A DNA stretch of 64,000 nucleotides from Triatoma infestans (GCA_011037195.1 JAAEAF010014805.1:124001-188000), one strand, 5' to 3'; counted from the first letter of the stretch, positions 11,390 through 22,440 are shown. Notes: generated by a model from the sequence alone, not told the origin. Translations and numbers: made by a program.

Positions 11390-12300
11390 TCAGACACGAA
11401 ATTTGCTTGTGAAAGGCAAAGTGTGCTTTTGGCATTTCTTGCACTCATATTTTGAGAATCTTTGTTTTCCAGTTTGATCAGTGCATATCAGACATCGTCG
11501 TCTTTTTGATGAGCTGACGAGACGGAATATGCGAATTGGAGCTAGACAGTCCTCTGTTTTTCTAGCCAACCTAGTATCACGATCATCAAAACGAGGCAGC
11601 GAATTAGAGTTTTGGATCCTTTTATATTCTCTGAGACTCCATTTTTTTACTACTCTGTTCCTAGTTGACGTTCACCAAATATATACTTCCGATTGGATTT
11701 TAATCGGGTGAAGATTTCACTATTTCCCTCCAAAATGTCATTTCAATATAGTGTATGATTCCCTGATTCACTAGTGTAAAATCTCTGATTTTTCAATATT
11801 CTCAGAGGTTAAAAATAAGGAGTCTAAACTATTCAATTCCATCACCTTCACTATCCCATAGTTGTTCAAGAGATTGCCTATCTCTTAAACCTATAAGCCT
11901 ATAAGCTCCTGCTAAATACAATAGCCCAATGAATGCCCTCATTACTGTTACTCTGTCGTATTTATGCCCCTTTTCCTGAAATACATATGCTTCATGGTTT
12001 ATATGTATTGATTTATGAATCTGACCATATCTACAAGAATTTCTTCAGTGAATAAGTTGATCCAGCAATTGGCAGCGGATTTAGCCAACCTAGCTTTCAT
12101 TATAACTCCAGGCAGGTTAGTAACTATGTTGTGAGATCGTTTGCAAACATGTCTCATTGGCTGAATATCTCTCCACTTTGTTGATTTGCCTCTTCCCACG
12201 AAGAAACTGGCACTTACATCTGGTTCATGATCATTATCGTCTGGATCAGCCTCCTGCTCCGTCTCAGAATCTGTCTCTCTTTCTTTCCCCCCCTGCCTCT
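11390..12300 (-). pseudogene. piggyBac transposase, internally deleted
   Basis: Minus strand, N to C. An acidic stretch (DSETEQEADPDDNDHEPD, about 12210-12265) precedes the domain start at 11999-12199, which contains LFTEEILVDMVRFINQYI, typical of the DDE_Tnp_1_7 N-terminal part. After a frameshift come INHEAYVFQEKG and LLYLAGAYRL (about 11840-12010). A block at 11648-11765 is foreign. Then RFDDRDTRLARKTEDCLAPI (about 11530-11600) is joined almost directly to a cysteine-rich end (RRRCLIC...YECKKCQ, about 11405-11510). The catalytic core that should hold the DDD residues is missing, so the protein cannot be active. Confidence 0.85.
11648..11765 (-). repeat. Fragment of the 1.5-kb repeat inside the transposase
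   Basis: About 118 bp match the minus strand of 13397-13515 nearly perfectly, including the tail GGAATCATACACTATATTGA that is absent from the other repeat copy at 21181-21280. It interrupts the transposase reading frame. It looks like a local inverted capture or gene conversion from the neighbouring repeat. Confidence 0.75.
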
Positions 12301-13181
12301 AGGCGATATTACTCACTTCACCTAAATCTTCATTGTTAAAGTCTGTACCTTCCTGCAGTAAAAAGATGTTGTTTCTCTGGCATCATCAGGCTTATGGAAA
12401 TCGTATACTTTTCCGTACAGATATTTTTCACATAAATATAAAAAAAAAATCACAAATAATAAAATTTCACGATCGGGCGCAATGTGTCTGGGCAGGCACA
12501 GAGTAAGAAAACCAATTATGCTTTAAGAAAACAAATATTTCATCACGTTATTTACTTGATAGATGAACAGGATAACCAATTTTACTAAGTAGAACTGTAA
12601 AATACATAGCTTGAGAAAATTGCGAGATCGGGCGCAATGTGCCAATCAGGCCAATTTCTGCCCTACCGGTTTCCACGAAGGGCGGACTTAAAATTGTAGT
12701 CGTTATCTCATAAAGCTGTGAAAAACACGAAGCTACTGGGGAGCCCGACCGGTGGTCCCGTCTACCTACGCCGTGGCAAACGAAAATGCAAGACCTGTGC
12801 TTGTCATAGCGAATGCGCCCGACGGAGGGTTAAAATCCGCTGAATACAAAAAAATTATAGGTTAGGAAAGTTATTTATCTTTACGTGAACATTATAAGTT
12901 CAAATTTAACAATCTGATTAAAATCAGGAAACTAAAATTGCTAATTTAATAAAGTAGATGTTCAGAAATTCCAGATTTTTTTTGCACAAAGTAATATTTT
13001 AACAAATTTACTTAAGGCCCAATATATTTGTTGAAAAATCTGGCTGGGTCCGCAATGCTGGATAACATCCGGTATTTATAAGTTGTATATATGATAACCT
13101 TCCCACATATATATACAACCAACAAGTGTGAGTCTACAGAAACATTTTGTTGAAGTGAACTTTCTACACGAACTTGGTGAA

Positions 13182-13226
13182 TTTGCTCTGACGATGGATG
13201 AATATCCGAAACCGGTCAGGAATAAA
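13182..13226 (+). ncRNA. Hammerhead ribozyme motif, intact core
   Basis: Core CTGACGA at 13188-13194, hairpin GGAT-GAAT-ATCC, then GAAA at 13208-13211 and ACCGGTC, placing the predicted cleavage after C13217. Flanks TTTGCT (13182-13187) and AGGAATAAA (13218-13226) can form helix I with an internal bulge. Two points are non-canonical: one U lies between the core and helix II, and helix III is only the self-complementary ACCGGU, which cannot close as a hairpin and would need a second molecule. The order (helix I open) is type I, as in Penelope-like elements. Activity is untested. Confidence 0.7.
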
Positions 13227-13757
13227 ACCAATATGCATGCTACGCCGGATAAAATACCGGATGCCAATATATTTCTAAGTAAAAATAATGGTGCGAAATG
13301 TGGCACCACTTTTTATTACGCTGCAGTGCTCATAATATTACATTTTTAAATCTGGGAAATTGAATTATTTGGTAGCCATTGATATTATGTAACTAAGTGC
13401 TGGAATCATACACTATATTGAAATGACATTTTGGAGGGAAATAGTGAAATCTTCACCCGATTAAAATCCAATCGGAAGTATATATTTGGTGAACGTCAAC
13501 TAGGAACAGAGTAGTAAAATAAATTAAATTTGTATTCTCTAACCCAATATAGCTCTCAGGTTCTTCCTTTTAAAATTTGCAGAAGGAGACCATAATGTGG
13601 ATCTGTTGTCTTTCCATGATTTCTCGTCAACCTTGTTTAATTGATAAACTCCATATCGATTTAGAGATAGCTCCGCTTATAGTTTCGGTGAGAGAAAATT
13701 CTGTGTCAAATTTGAATGGTCATATAATTTTTTTTTTTTTTTAATATCAGTTTAATC

Positions 13758-14251
13758 AGAATTCGATTTTTCTCCAGGTTTTAAAGTTTGCAAAGCTTTG
13801 AGGATATGATAAAATCTTGGAAAAAAAAAAACTTTCAGAAGGACAGCTTGTTCTTTGTCCAAAAATATACCTATGTTTTCAAAATTTTAATTATTTTTAA
13901 AACTGCTGTTCGCAATATGATACAAACAAAATAGACGCCTGCAAAAAAAAAAAAATTGCATTTGAACTAAAAAAAAAAAACCTCAGTAACCAATAAAGAA
14001 AACAAAAGTTGAATATATTATGTATAATGTAATATTAAAATAAAAAGAAATATAAAGAAAAATGAGGCTATTGTATTTTTACTGAATAAATAGACACTTG
14101 AGAGCCAGCCAAGGTTATGAAACTTAGCTTCAATAGGAGAAGAATACTCAACTATAAATGGGATTGTGGGTAATTTTTATGACAATATATATATTCTCAC
14201 GATATGCTGTTGCTATTCCTAGCTATGTGTATTGTGTATATGTGTGTTGAG

Positions 14252-14288
<37 letters not shown>

Positions 14289-14734
14289 ATCTATGTTTGT
14301 GTGTATGTGGGACTCGTTTCCCACTTTGAATAGGAAAAGGACGATTATAATCGTAACGGTAGTAAAAGTATTCTCTCCACTAGCATTATATTCTGTTTTT
14401 ACTCCCAGAGTGTGCTATTAACATACACACAAATTTATGACGTCATTCATTTCAATGGGATCATAATATTTCATTTATCATTTTAATATCTTCTGAAAGT
14501 ATAAATGGTTAAAAAAAAAAATTATTATTATATACTTTTTTTATGATTTGATTAGTATATTTATAATAGAAATGCTGGAAAATTATTAACCGCCTTAAAC
14601 AGATAAGGTGAGGCTTAAATAATTGTATCAACCTGGACTTGAAGAGATCATTTTTTTTTGTTTATTGTTAATTTATCAAAAGTTAATAATCACCAGTAAT
14701 TTTGGATATATTAAAAATAGTTTTATTATATTTA
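13758..14734. other. AT-rich stretch with a (TG)n microsatellite
   Basis: A TG/TA run lies at about 14247-14288. The rest has long A or T runs and no open frame worth naming. Confidence 0.6.
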
Positions 14735-14830
14735 ATTATTATTATTATTAGTCTGTGAGGAGTGTCCAAGAAGCCCTGCGGTATCCGAATAACCTCTTGA
14801 TCCACATAAGCACTCCTCAAGGAACAAAAA
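14735..14830 (-). repeat. LINE 3' tail fragment with (AAT)n
   Basis: On the minus strand the sequence ends GGATACCGCAGGGCTT...CACTCCTCACAGAC followed by an (AATAAT)n tail. The layout matches the 3' end of the LINE at 4186-5439 (GGATAGCGCAGGGTTTGCC... then AATAAT) and the tail of the SINE at 38223-38498. It is a very short 5'-truncated insertion. Confidence 0.5.
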
Positions 14831-15500
14831 AAAACTAAAATTGATGTCAAACCTCAAATGGCTTTCTCTCACAGCTACTGCATGCAATTAGTTTGTCAGA
14901 GATATTGTTGCGATATGAAAAACTTGTGGTTATATATTAATTTGTACTTATTTGCTATTTAGATATCCAGAATTCAAGGGAACACAAGTTGTACTGATCT
15001 TGAGTGGCAGCGTTGCAGTAAAGCAAATCGTGTCTGTCAACGAAATGGAAGGAAAAATGTATTGATTAATTATATATGTGTATAATGTTGGGTTGGAAAT
15101 TAAAGATCTGTTGTGAAACACTCACAAGAATTTCACTTAGGAATTGGAGTTAACACAATTTATTAACTGGCTAGTTTCCGTAAAGTGAAAATCGATACAT
15201 TTTCTTTTAACGGAAATTTTTACTCAGTTGTCCTAATATAAATTAGAAATGATGATGGTATAATATGTTGGATAGAAACTATGGCAAGCAATATTTGAAT
15301 GTGTTTACTTTATAGTCCAGAAGAAAGGGCCAAAATAACTGATCTAACCCAAATAATATTTTAAAGATAGGTCATAGATTCCACAGATATTGCTAAAATT
15401 AATTTTTTTTCCAAAAAAAATGGTTCGAATAAAATTAACTGTTTAAAGCAGTGCAATTACCGAAAAAGAATGATTAAGATGGAAAAATTTTATAGGATAA
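14831..15500. other. AT-rich non-coding stretch
   Basis: Contains ATCTGTTGTGAAACACTCAC at 15106-15125, which recurs at 39907-39926, so an unidentified repeat edge lies here. No gene seen. Confidence 0.5.
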
Positions 15501-15503
15501 TCG

Positions 15504-16560
15504 TTGTTTTTAGGCCAAGAACTATATACACCTGCTGGAAATGAACATACCCAAGTACCTAGTTATCATGGTTGCGCTGATGATGGCGGATGTGCGGTGC
15601 ACTATTCGAGTTCAAGGGGATTTGTCAGAAACCTTTCAAGCAAAGAACGGCTCATAAGAATGCCCTCGCCTGTTTGCTCTTCAATTTGGCGCTCGAGAAG
15701 GTCGTGCAAGATGCCGGGATCCAGACCACTGGCACTATATTTATAGACTGGTTCAGATACTAGCGTATGCGGACGATAATAGATATAATTGCAAGGTCCC
15801 GGAGAGCCTTGGAAGAAACTTTTTGAAATTAACGTCACCGCTAAAAAAATGGGACTGAGAAAAAACCAGTGCAAGACATGTGCACAGAGGGCACCCATTT
15901 TTCAGAGATTTCCTTGGGGCCCTATACGTTTGAACACAGGGAGAGCTCTGTGTATTTAGGTTCGCTGGTCAGTGCCACTCATCACACATCCCTAGAAATC
16001 AAAAGGAGAATTCTACTCGCCAATAAAAGCTATTTCGGCCTCCAGAAGTACTTAAAGAGCAACCTTATTTCTAGAAGTACAAAGTCTGTACTTTATAAAA
16101 CCCTGACACGGCCTGTCTTAACATATGGCTCGGAGACCTGGACTCTCTTTACAAAGGATGAAGAAGATCTGCTGATTATCGAAAGAAAAGTTCTCCGTAG
16201 AATATATGGCGCAGTTCGTGAGAACGACGTCTGGAGAAGGAGGTCTAATCAAGAGTTAGGGAATTTATACAAAGGACCAGACGTAGTGAAAGTAATAAGA
16301 TTGAGCAGGCTACGCTTGGCGGGACATGTAATAAGAATGGAAGAGGGTGCTATCGCTGGGAGAGTCGAAAAGGAATGTTTACACGGAAAGAGGCGAGTGG
16401 GAAGGCCAAAGCTGAGATGGTCAGAGGGTGTAAGTAAAGATGCAGCTTCATTTTGGGAATCAGAAATTGGAGGACCGCAGCACAGAACAGAGAAAGCTGG
16501 AAAAAACTTTTGAAAGAGGAGACCAAGGCTCACTAGTGGGCTGTAGAGTCATTGATGATG
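15504..16560 (+). pseudogene. RTE-clade LINE reverse transcriptase, 3' half
   Basis: Fragments in shifting frames follow the order of an endonuclease-reverse transcriptase. Motif-B surroundings read VQGDLSETFQAKNG (about 15605-15650). The catalytic motif LAYADD is at 15760-15777, followed by a segment with KKMGLRKNQCKT. The longest frame (15869-16513) holds the C-terminal part with SSVYLGSLVS, LTYGSETWTL and RLAGHVIRMEEGAIAGRVE, which is characteristic of RTE-like elements. The 3' end near 16545-16568 is GATGATGATGATTATTC, a short trinucleotide tail typical of RTE elements. Endonuclease is missing and there are several frameshifts, so it is inactive. Confidence 0.85.
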
Positions 16561-16694
16561 ATGATTATTCACCAGAATATTTCCAAAACACAAAACCTAT
16601 AAATTTACATATACGATGTTAATTACCTGTATAATTCTAGCAATTCTTTTAATTATTTGTGTTGTTGTTTGCCAGTCATTAGATTCTTTTAGGG

Positions 16695-16905
16695 GATAGT
16701 GCACTGCAAACTGAAAGATCTATTGTGCCCTCCTGGAGCCTTCTCAGTGCACTGCCAGTCGTAGAATTTTGTTCTATAGCTACAGACAGAGCCCATTATC
16801 AGGCAGCGGGCTATAGAGGCTCCTAAGAAGAGGAAAATACATCATTGTTGGATTCGTATCCAGGACCACTCACCTAATCCCCACCTTTGAAGATATGTTG
16901 GTGAA
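16695..16905 (-). repeat. SINE family 1, minus-strand copy
   Basis: Minus-strand reading gives the tail CAATAGATCTTTCAG, the body GCAGTGCACTGAGAAGGCTCC (read as GGAGCCTTCTCAGTGCACTG on plus), and a mutated head near 16880-16900. It lies directly upstream of the LTR-like repeat that starts at 16916. Confidence 0.65.
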
Positions 16906-16915
16906 GATATTGAAA

Positions 16916-17470
16916 TGTAATTGGTGATGTTGAGTTGTAGTGTAGTGGTAGCTTGTGGCGTGAGCGGTTTTGTAAAGGGCTTGTGTTTGTAAGTTTTAAG
17001 AGTTTTAATCTACCAGTAATAAGAATAATTAAGAAAACACTGGTAGATTAAATTAAATATATTATCTTTAAAGATATTTAAATATTTTACAATATCACAA
17101 CTATTATGCTTAATAGATCAATTGTTAATCTAGAATAAATGATAATCTCTATCACTGGCACTGAGTTTAAGAGAGCGATTCCTGAAGCAAGTGTTCTGGC
17201 TTGAATGTCTGTTCAGATTGTGTTGAAGGAATGTCTTCTCTTCATAGTTCAAATCCTTTCAAATAATGCTGGTATGTCTGGAGGGAGTTTTATTGTTTTA
17301 CCCTAACTGTTTCTTGCCCTTTGTCTCTTGGTTTGCATTAACCTAGATTGCAGTAACTGGCTCTACCCCATCACTAAAATACACTATTTGAACTAGCTAA
17401 TTTTCACAAAATTATTTTACTAAACTATTTTCCAAAACTATTATTTTTCCATTTCGTTCTCCCACTAAAA
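16916..17470 (+). mobile_element. LTR-like repeat, copy 1
   Basis: Starts TGTAATTGGTGATGTTGAG, matching the start of the solo LTR at 37573, and shares with it GAGCGGTTTTGTAAAGGGC, GTAATAAGAATAATTAAGAA and CTGGCACTGA...TTAAGAGAGCGATTCCTGAAG. The end near 17466 (CTCCCACTAA) is a decayed version of TTCCACTACA. No clean target duplication was found. It is non-coding. Confidence 0.65.
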
Positions 17471-17974
17471 TATGTTTAAAAGTTGTGAGATTCAGAGAAA
17501 AGAAAAAAAACAATATGCAGAATTTTCCGCCAAAAGTTTCGGTTAATTTTATTAACTTTTTCAAGGCCTACAAAATATTTTCTATATTACAATATTTAGG
17601 ACATAATATGGAACCGTAAAGAAAAATGGTATAAAAATATTGAAAAAGTGAATATGATGCTTTCAAATTCATTCATATTATATAGATAGTAGAACCATAA
17701 TTTGTATAGAAATGGTAGGACTTAAGAGGAAAACTTATCGATGTTTCATTCATAGAATACTACACCCTAAATCAATTTTCTTTGAAAAATATTTCAAAGT
17801 TTAAGGAAAATCTTGGTTGCCATTTTTAGGAAATTACGAAAGACTGAAAACAAAAAAAAAATTAAATAAAATTGCCTATCTGGTTGATGGCTTTTGGCTG
17901 AAACATTAGTGCCAGATGAGGTGGCGGTACATTAACGAAACATCAAGTTTCGGCTTGATGCAATAACTGTTTTG

Positions 17975-18019
17975 GGATATTTTGTCCTCTCACTCACTCA
18001 CTCTCTCTCTCTCTCTCAC

Positions 18020-18052
<33 letters not shown>

Positions 18053-18150
18053 ACACGTGCACGCACATATGTAAATATATCCGCAACTTCCATTCGCTAC
18101 AAGCATTTTTTTCGTACGCGGATAACCTCAAAATATGTAATTTTCTCAAA
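17975..18150 (-). repeat. Repeat family with internal (TG)n, minus copy
   Basis: CT and CA runs at 17992-18050 are followed by unique sequence whose reverse strand reads TTTGAGGTTATCCGCGTACG, matching the unit that precedes the TG run in the copies at 47420, 54660 and 60850. The microsatellite is therefore part of a dispersed element rather than an isolated run. Confidence 0.55.
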
Positions 18151-18665
18151 ATTCTATTTCAAAAATTTGATACTTCTTCTTATAACAGTAAGATAAAGTA
18201 AAAAAAAAAAAATAGATATTTAACAAAATTAACCACAAACACTAATAGATAAAGGAAACTAGCAAAAATATTTAATTCACAAGATATTAAAATTACTGTA
18301 ATTAAATCTGAAACAAAATAAGTTAATTTGTTTGTAATTAGTTGGCTTTAGTTTCCAGTAGGGTATTTAACTTGGAACACTTGTTGGTTTTACTGTAAAC
18401 ACAGAATTTGTAATGATGGAATTTTCTACCAGTTTTCCTTCATTGCATTAATTAGAATTACATTATGCAGTTTGTCACTTTGTTTAACTAATTGTAAAAT
18501 TTTAAAATTGTTTTTAATAAGTTAAGTCTATATAAATTTGAAAAATTAAATTTTATGTTTTTCGAATAGCATTTTTTGGTGTTTAGTAATTTTTTTTATC
18601 ATTTAAAAGTATTTAGAATTTGTAAATCATTATTCCATTTTATTTGCCTGGTATGGCCAATATCA

Positions 18666-18897
18666 CATGGCAGGGATTAGCACAGTGGTAGCGCACTGGA
18701 CTAGCAACGCGGAGGTCCCGGGTTCGAATCCTTAGATTTTCTCTTCCTAGTAGCCTCTACGACTCACTGTCCGGTGATGGGCAGTTTTGTCTATAAGCTA
18801 GAGAACACTGCTTAGTGGCCGGCAGTTCTCTGAGAAGACTCTGGGGGACACAATAGATCTTTCAGGTCGCATTGCAGTAATCCCCTACAACCTCTGG
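18666..18897 (+). repeat. tRNA-derived SINE (family 1), good copy
   Basis: A box TTAGCACAGTGGTAGCGC at 18677-18694 and B box GGTTCGAATCC at 18721-18731 mark an RNA polymerase III promoter of tRNA type. The body ends CACAATAGATCTTTCAGGTC...CCCCTACAAC. A perfect 13-bp target-site duplication, ATGGCCAATATCA, lies at 18653-18665 and 18898-18910. This is the best-bounded copy in the window and serves as the reference for the family. The tail resembles the 3' end of the LINE at 7985-8632. Confidence 0.92.
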
Positions 18898-19559
18898 ATG
18901 GCCAATATCATTGTTAAATAATCCATACTCGGTTATCACTTGAAGAAAAATTTTAGTTCGATTTTTTTCGGATCAGTTTAGAATTAAATAAAAAAAAATA
19001 AAAAAATCCGGGAGTTAATCCTACAGTTCTTTTGTGCAATGTAGCTATCCAATCAATCGAATTCGGCCGCTCACCTCAAAGTGCGTTTGTATTTGAGGTG
19101 AAGTTGCGGTTGCTATGCGGGAACTTTTTGGACTAGTTTTTCACAAATGAATGGACCATCAGTCCGAGATTTTTCTCTTCGACTCCCTCGATGTATATGT
19201 TTTATTTTTAGACAAAACGTCGCAAGGGCCTTATTGTGAGAAATATGAGAAGACTATTACGGCACTGAAAAAATTTAAAAATATAGAATAGAAAACACTT
19301 ATCATACGCCTTCCAACAAAAATAGCCGTCTGTCCTTCGTGTAGCCCAAAAGTTTTATATATATATACATATATACATATAATCTATCTACATATATTAT
19401 CTGTCGATGATGTCTTTAGTGTGTTTAAAGATAATTTTTCTGTTTGTATTTCACAATTTATTTTTATTCCTTTATATTCATAAAAACTAATTTATTATGG
19501 AAATAGTTTAGTCGTTTTCACTAAAATCATCGAAAATTGGCAAAACTACACAGTGAAAT

Positions 19560-19675
19560 CGCACTTTTCCTTTGATAGAATTTGGCGCAAACCTTCATGT
19601 GTGTGATGGTAATAATATGTAAATTGAAACCAAGTTTGAGCTTTCTGCGATTTTGCATTTCTGAGATGTTTGGTT

Positions 19676-19707
<32 letters not shown>

Positions 19708-19765
19708 GCACATACCACATACATACCTTGATAAAAAAAAAAAATTCGACTCAGGGCTCATCTAC
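19560..19765 (-). repeat. Repeat family with internal (TG)n, minus copy
   Basis: CA run at 19675-19702. On the minus strand the order is GAGCCCTGAGTCGAA, a T run, a TG run, then AACCAAACATCTCAGAAATG. This matches AACAAAATATCTCAGAAACG after the TG run at 60959. The open frame over it is an artefact of the repeat. Confidence 0.55.
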
Positions 19766-19770
19766 ATATT

Positions 19771-20740
19771 ATTTCGATGAATACTCAATTTCGAAATTTT
19801 CACATAATCGTTTATTCTTAAGCAATAAAGAGAATGGAAGAATAGATAATATTAATTTGTTTCTTATCTGAAAACAAGTAATAAAGCACATGTACATTAG
19901 AATTGTACTAAGTAAATCTAGTAGTATTAATAGGTGTCAGAGTTAATTCTAACTTAACTTGCAAAGGGATCGGGAGACAACAAACTTAGGGGAGAAATAA
20001 TAGCGTTACTATCTAGCTCCTTAATTCGTTCAGAGAGCTCTCTATTCTCAGGACTCATCGTGCCACTGACACTCCTCATTCACTGCTAACTTTATTTCTC
20101 TCTTTTTCTACTTCCTTATCTTTACCGCCATTTTGCACGCTTCACAGCTCTTTGTCTTCACCCTTATATATTTTTATTTCTTTAGTTAATGTAAAGCAAA
20201 AAAAAAAAAAAAAATGAACTTGAACCCTCAACAATCTATCAGTGTGTGTACTTCCCTGTACTTGATGTTTCCAAAACAATAGACGCGTTTATATTATATA
20301 TTATCGATTATTTTAAATTAAACTTGTAGCTTGTAATTATTGTATTTTCTCACTTAATATATGGAGAAGTAAGGTTTTGTCAGAACAACCTTTCCTCAGA
20401 AATGAGGACTGGAGAACCCTCCTAGAATTGAGGAAGGCACATGTACTTGTCTGGGCAAAAACGACCGATAAAGAGCTAAAGCATGCAATAGTCAGAGCAA
20501 ATTTAGGGTCGTAGTTGACAAGGAGGTAAAAAAATTACAACATATGTTAATCTTGTAATGGAAATAAGATGTTGAATTTCTCCACGTATAACACAATACT
20601 ACTGAGTTCCATATTTTCTGCATTTATTACATAACAGCAGTACAGTTGCAAGTACTGTGCATTCGTGATGCATCGTGACACGACCACGGCAATGAAACAC
20701 TCGATTGGACTGCCAGATTATAAACTCCCCAGAATTGTAT
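19771..20740. other. AT-rich non-coding stretch
   Basis: No gene that I can support. A short unbroken frame at about 20386-20508 (NEDWRTLLELRKAHVLVW) is isolated and unrecognised. Confidence 0.5.
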
Positions 20741-20762
20741 ATGTACACAATATTTTATAATC

Positions 20763-20941
20763 TTTTATATCTGGTATTTTATCAGTCGTATCATGCATAT
20801 TCCATTTGTTCCTGACCAGTATCAGATTTTCGTCTATCGTCAGAGCAAATTCACCAAGTTCGTGTAGGGAGTATACTTCAACGTAATGTTTCTGTAGACT
20901 CACACTTGTTGGTTGTATATATGTGGGAAGGTGTATATATC
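20763..20941 (-). ncRNA. Hammerhead-bearing repeat, mutated copy (direct-repeat left)
   Basis: On the minus strand TTTGCT-CTGACGA (core 20837-20843) is followed by AGA-CGAAAA-TCT and then GATACTGGTC, where GAAACCGGTC is expected. The catalytic A is thus lost. The copy at 22437-22605 carries the same GATACTGGTC change and lies in the same orientation, so the two are direct duplicates. Between them sits copy 2 of the 1.5-kb repeat. Confidence 0.65.
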
Positions 20942-22440
20942 ATTAAACTGATATATAAAAAAAAAAAAAATGATATTATCATTCAAATTTGACACAGAAT
21001 TTTCTCTCACCGAAACTATAAGCGGAGCTATCTCTAAATCGATATGGAGTTTATCAATTAAACAAGGTTGACGAGAAATAATGGAAAGACAACAGATCCA
21101 CATTATGGTCTCCTTCTGCAAATTTTAAAAGGAAGAACCTGAGAGCTATATTGGGTTAGAGAATACAAATTTAATTTATTTTACTACTCTGTTCCTAGTT
21201 GACGTTCACCAAATATATACTTCCGATTGGATTTTAATCGGGTGAAGATTTCACTATTTCCCTCCAAAATGTCAATGGCTACAAATAATTCAATTTTCCA
21301 GATTTAAAAATTCAGTATTATGAGCACTGCAGCGTAATAAAAAGTGGTGTCACATTTCGCACCATTATTTTTACTTAGAAATATATTGGCATCCGGTATT
21401 TTATCCGGCGTAGCATGCATATTGGTTTTGTTCCTGACCGGTTTCGGATATTCATCCATCGTGCAGAGCAAATTCACCAAGTTCGTGTAGAAAGTTCACT
21501 TCAACAAAATGTTTCTGTAGACTCACACTTGTTGGTTGTATATATATGTGGGAAGGTTATCATATATACAACCTATAAATACCGGATGTTATCCAGCATT
21601 GCGGACCCAGCCAGATTTTTCAACAAATATATTGGGCCTTAAGTAAATTTGTTAAAATATTACTTTGTGCAAAAAAAATCTGGAATTTCTGAACATCTAC
21701 TTTATTAAATTAGCAATTTTGGTTTCCAGATTTTAATCAGATTATTAAATTTGAACTTATAATGTTCACGTAAAGATAAATAAATTTCCTAACCTATAAT
21801 TTTTTTGTATTCAGCGGATTTTAATACATGAAAAAAATTATAAATATACTACTAAATAATATGTTCCTATTACGTAATTAATCTAATTGACCAAAAATTT
21901 GCACTACACTAATATTAAATGGTTCTTACAAACCGGCATGTTTTACAATAAGATATAGCTAATTGTCCTAATCTATCTGTAGGCATTTTTATGGTTGTCT
22001 AATAACTTCTTCCATTTTTTTTTTTTTGGAAGAATAAACATCCAAAATAATTTTTATAATATTGCCTCCTTTCTTTCTAAAAGGAAAGAAACCAGTGCGA
22101 AAAAACGCGAGGGTGCCACTTTAAAATTATTTCATTAGTGCAATGAATATATTAAAAATTACGTGAACTAGATAAATTAGATCGATTTCTTTTATTCCGA
22201 TTATGTATATATATTTTATTTTTAAATCAGTGATAAATTTTCGTTATTTATATAATAAATAAATATATTAAAATATTTAATAAATAATATATGCAAAATT
22301 TATGCCCGACAATTCTTTCAATTCAACATACCTGTATTTAAAAAAAGAAAAAAAAAATTATGAAAATGAATGCAATAAACAAATATTATTGATTTTATTT
22401 ATAATTTATAAATAACTGAAAAATACCAAATATTTCTTTC
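20942..22440 (-). repeat. 1.5-kb repeat, copy 2, with empty piggyBac site
   Basis: Inverted relative to copy 1 (10274-13757) and free of the piggyBac insertion: the TTAA at 21821-21824 is single. Relative to copy 1 it also lacks about 45 bp near 21277. Two T/A homopolymer runs differ in length. No open reading frame of note. Confidence 0.85.
21426..21472 (-). ncRNA. Hammerhead motif with one-base core insertion
   Basis: The minus-strand order is the same as at 13182-13226, including GAAACCGGTC and helix I halves TTTGCT and AGGAACAAAA. The core reads CTGCACGA instead of CTGACGA, an inserted C that should abolish cleavage. It is the counterpart of the intact motif in copy 1 of the 1.5-kb repeat. 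Confidence 0.7.

Larger units (their letters stand above)
10886..12833 (-). mobile_element. piggyBac-type transposon relic with TTAA duplication
   Basis: TTAA is present at both ends (10886-10889 and 12830-12833). The termini are imperfect inverted repeats: CCTTCTGTCGGGCGCA on the left and, read from the right end, CCCTCCGTCGGGCGCA (14 of 16 identical). CGGGCGCAAT recurs near 12475 and 12630 as subterminal copies. The uninterrupted repeat copy at 20942-22440 contains a single TTAA (21821-21824) at the matching point, so insertion boundaries are proven inside the window. The element is about 1.94 kb between TTAAs and carries a broken transposase on the minus strand. Confidence 0.93.
10274..13757 (+). 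repeat. 1.5-kb repeat, copy 1, split by piggyBac
   Basis: Two pieces, 10274-10885 and 12834-13757, together match the minus strand of 20942-22440 over about 1.5 kb. The break between them is the piggyBac relic. The repeat has no long open frame. It includes a hammerhead motif (13182-13226), the arm sequence around it, and the motif GGGTCCGCAATGCTGGATAA at 13048-13067 that also marks other hammerhead loci. It may be a non-autonomous Penelope-like or retrozyme-like unit, but no RT or endonuclease is present to prove that. Confidence 0.8.

Noticed and set aside
16249..16533. Minus-strand frame over the RTE fragment
   Set aside because: Shadow of the plus-strand RTE frame at 15869-16513.
17885..17965. 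Another hammerhead-like site around GATGGCTTTTGGCTGAAAC
   Set aside because: The core CTGANGA is absent (TTGATGG) and no cleavage triplet follows GAAAC.
18677..18735. tRNA gene
   Set aside because: A and B boxes are present but the cloverleaf does not close, and the sequence is the head of a SINE with a target duplication. The same applies at 1630, 38233, 50841, 52790 and 59389.
20386..20508. Short open frame NEDWRTLLELRKAHVLVW
   Set aside because: Isolated, ends in a stop, no acceptor with good context and no recognised family.
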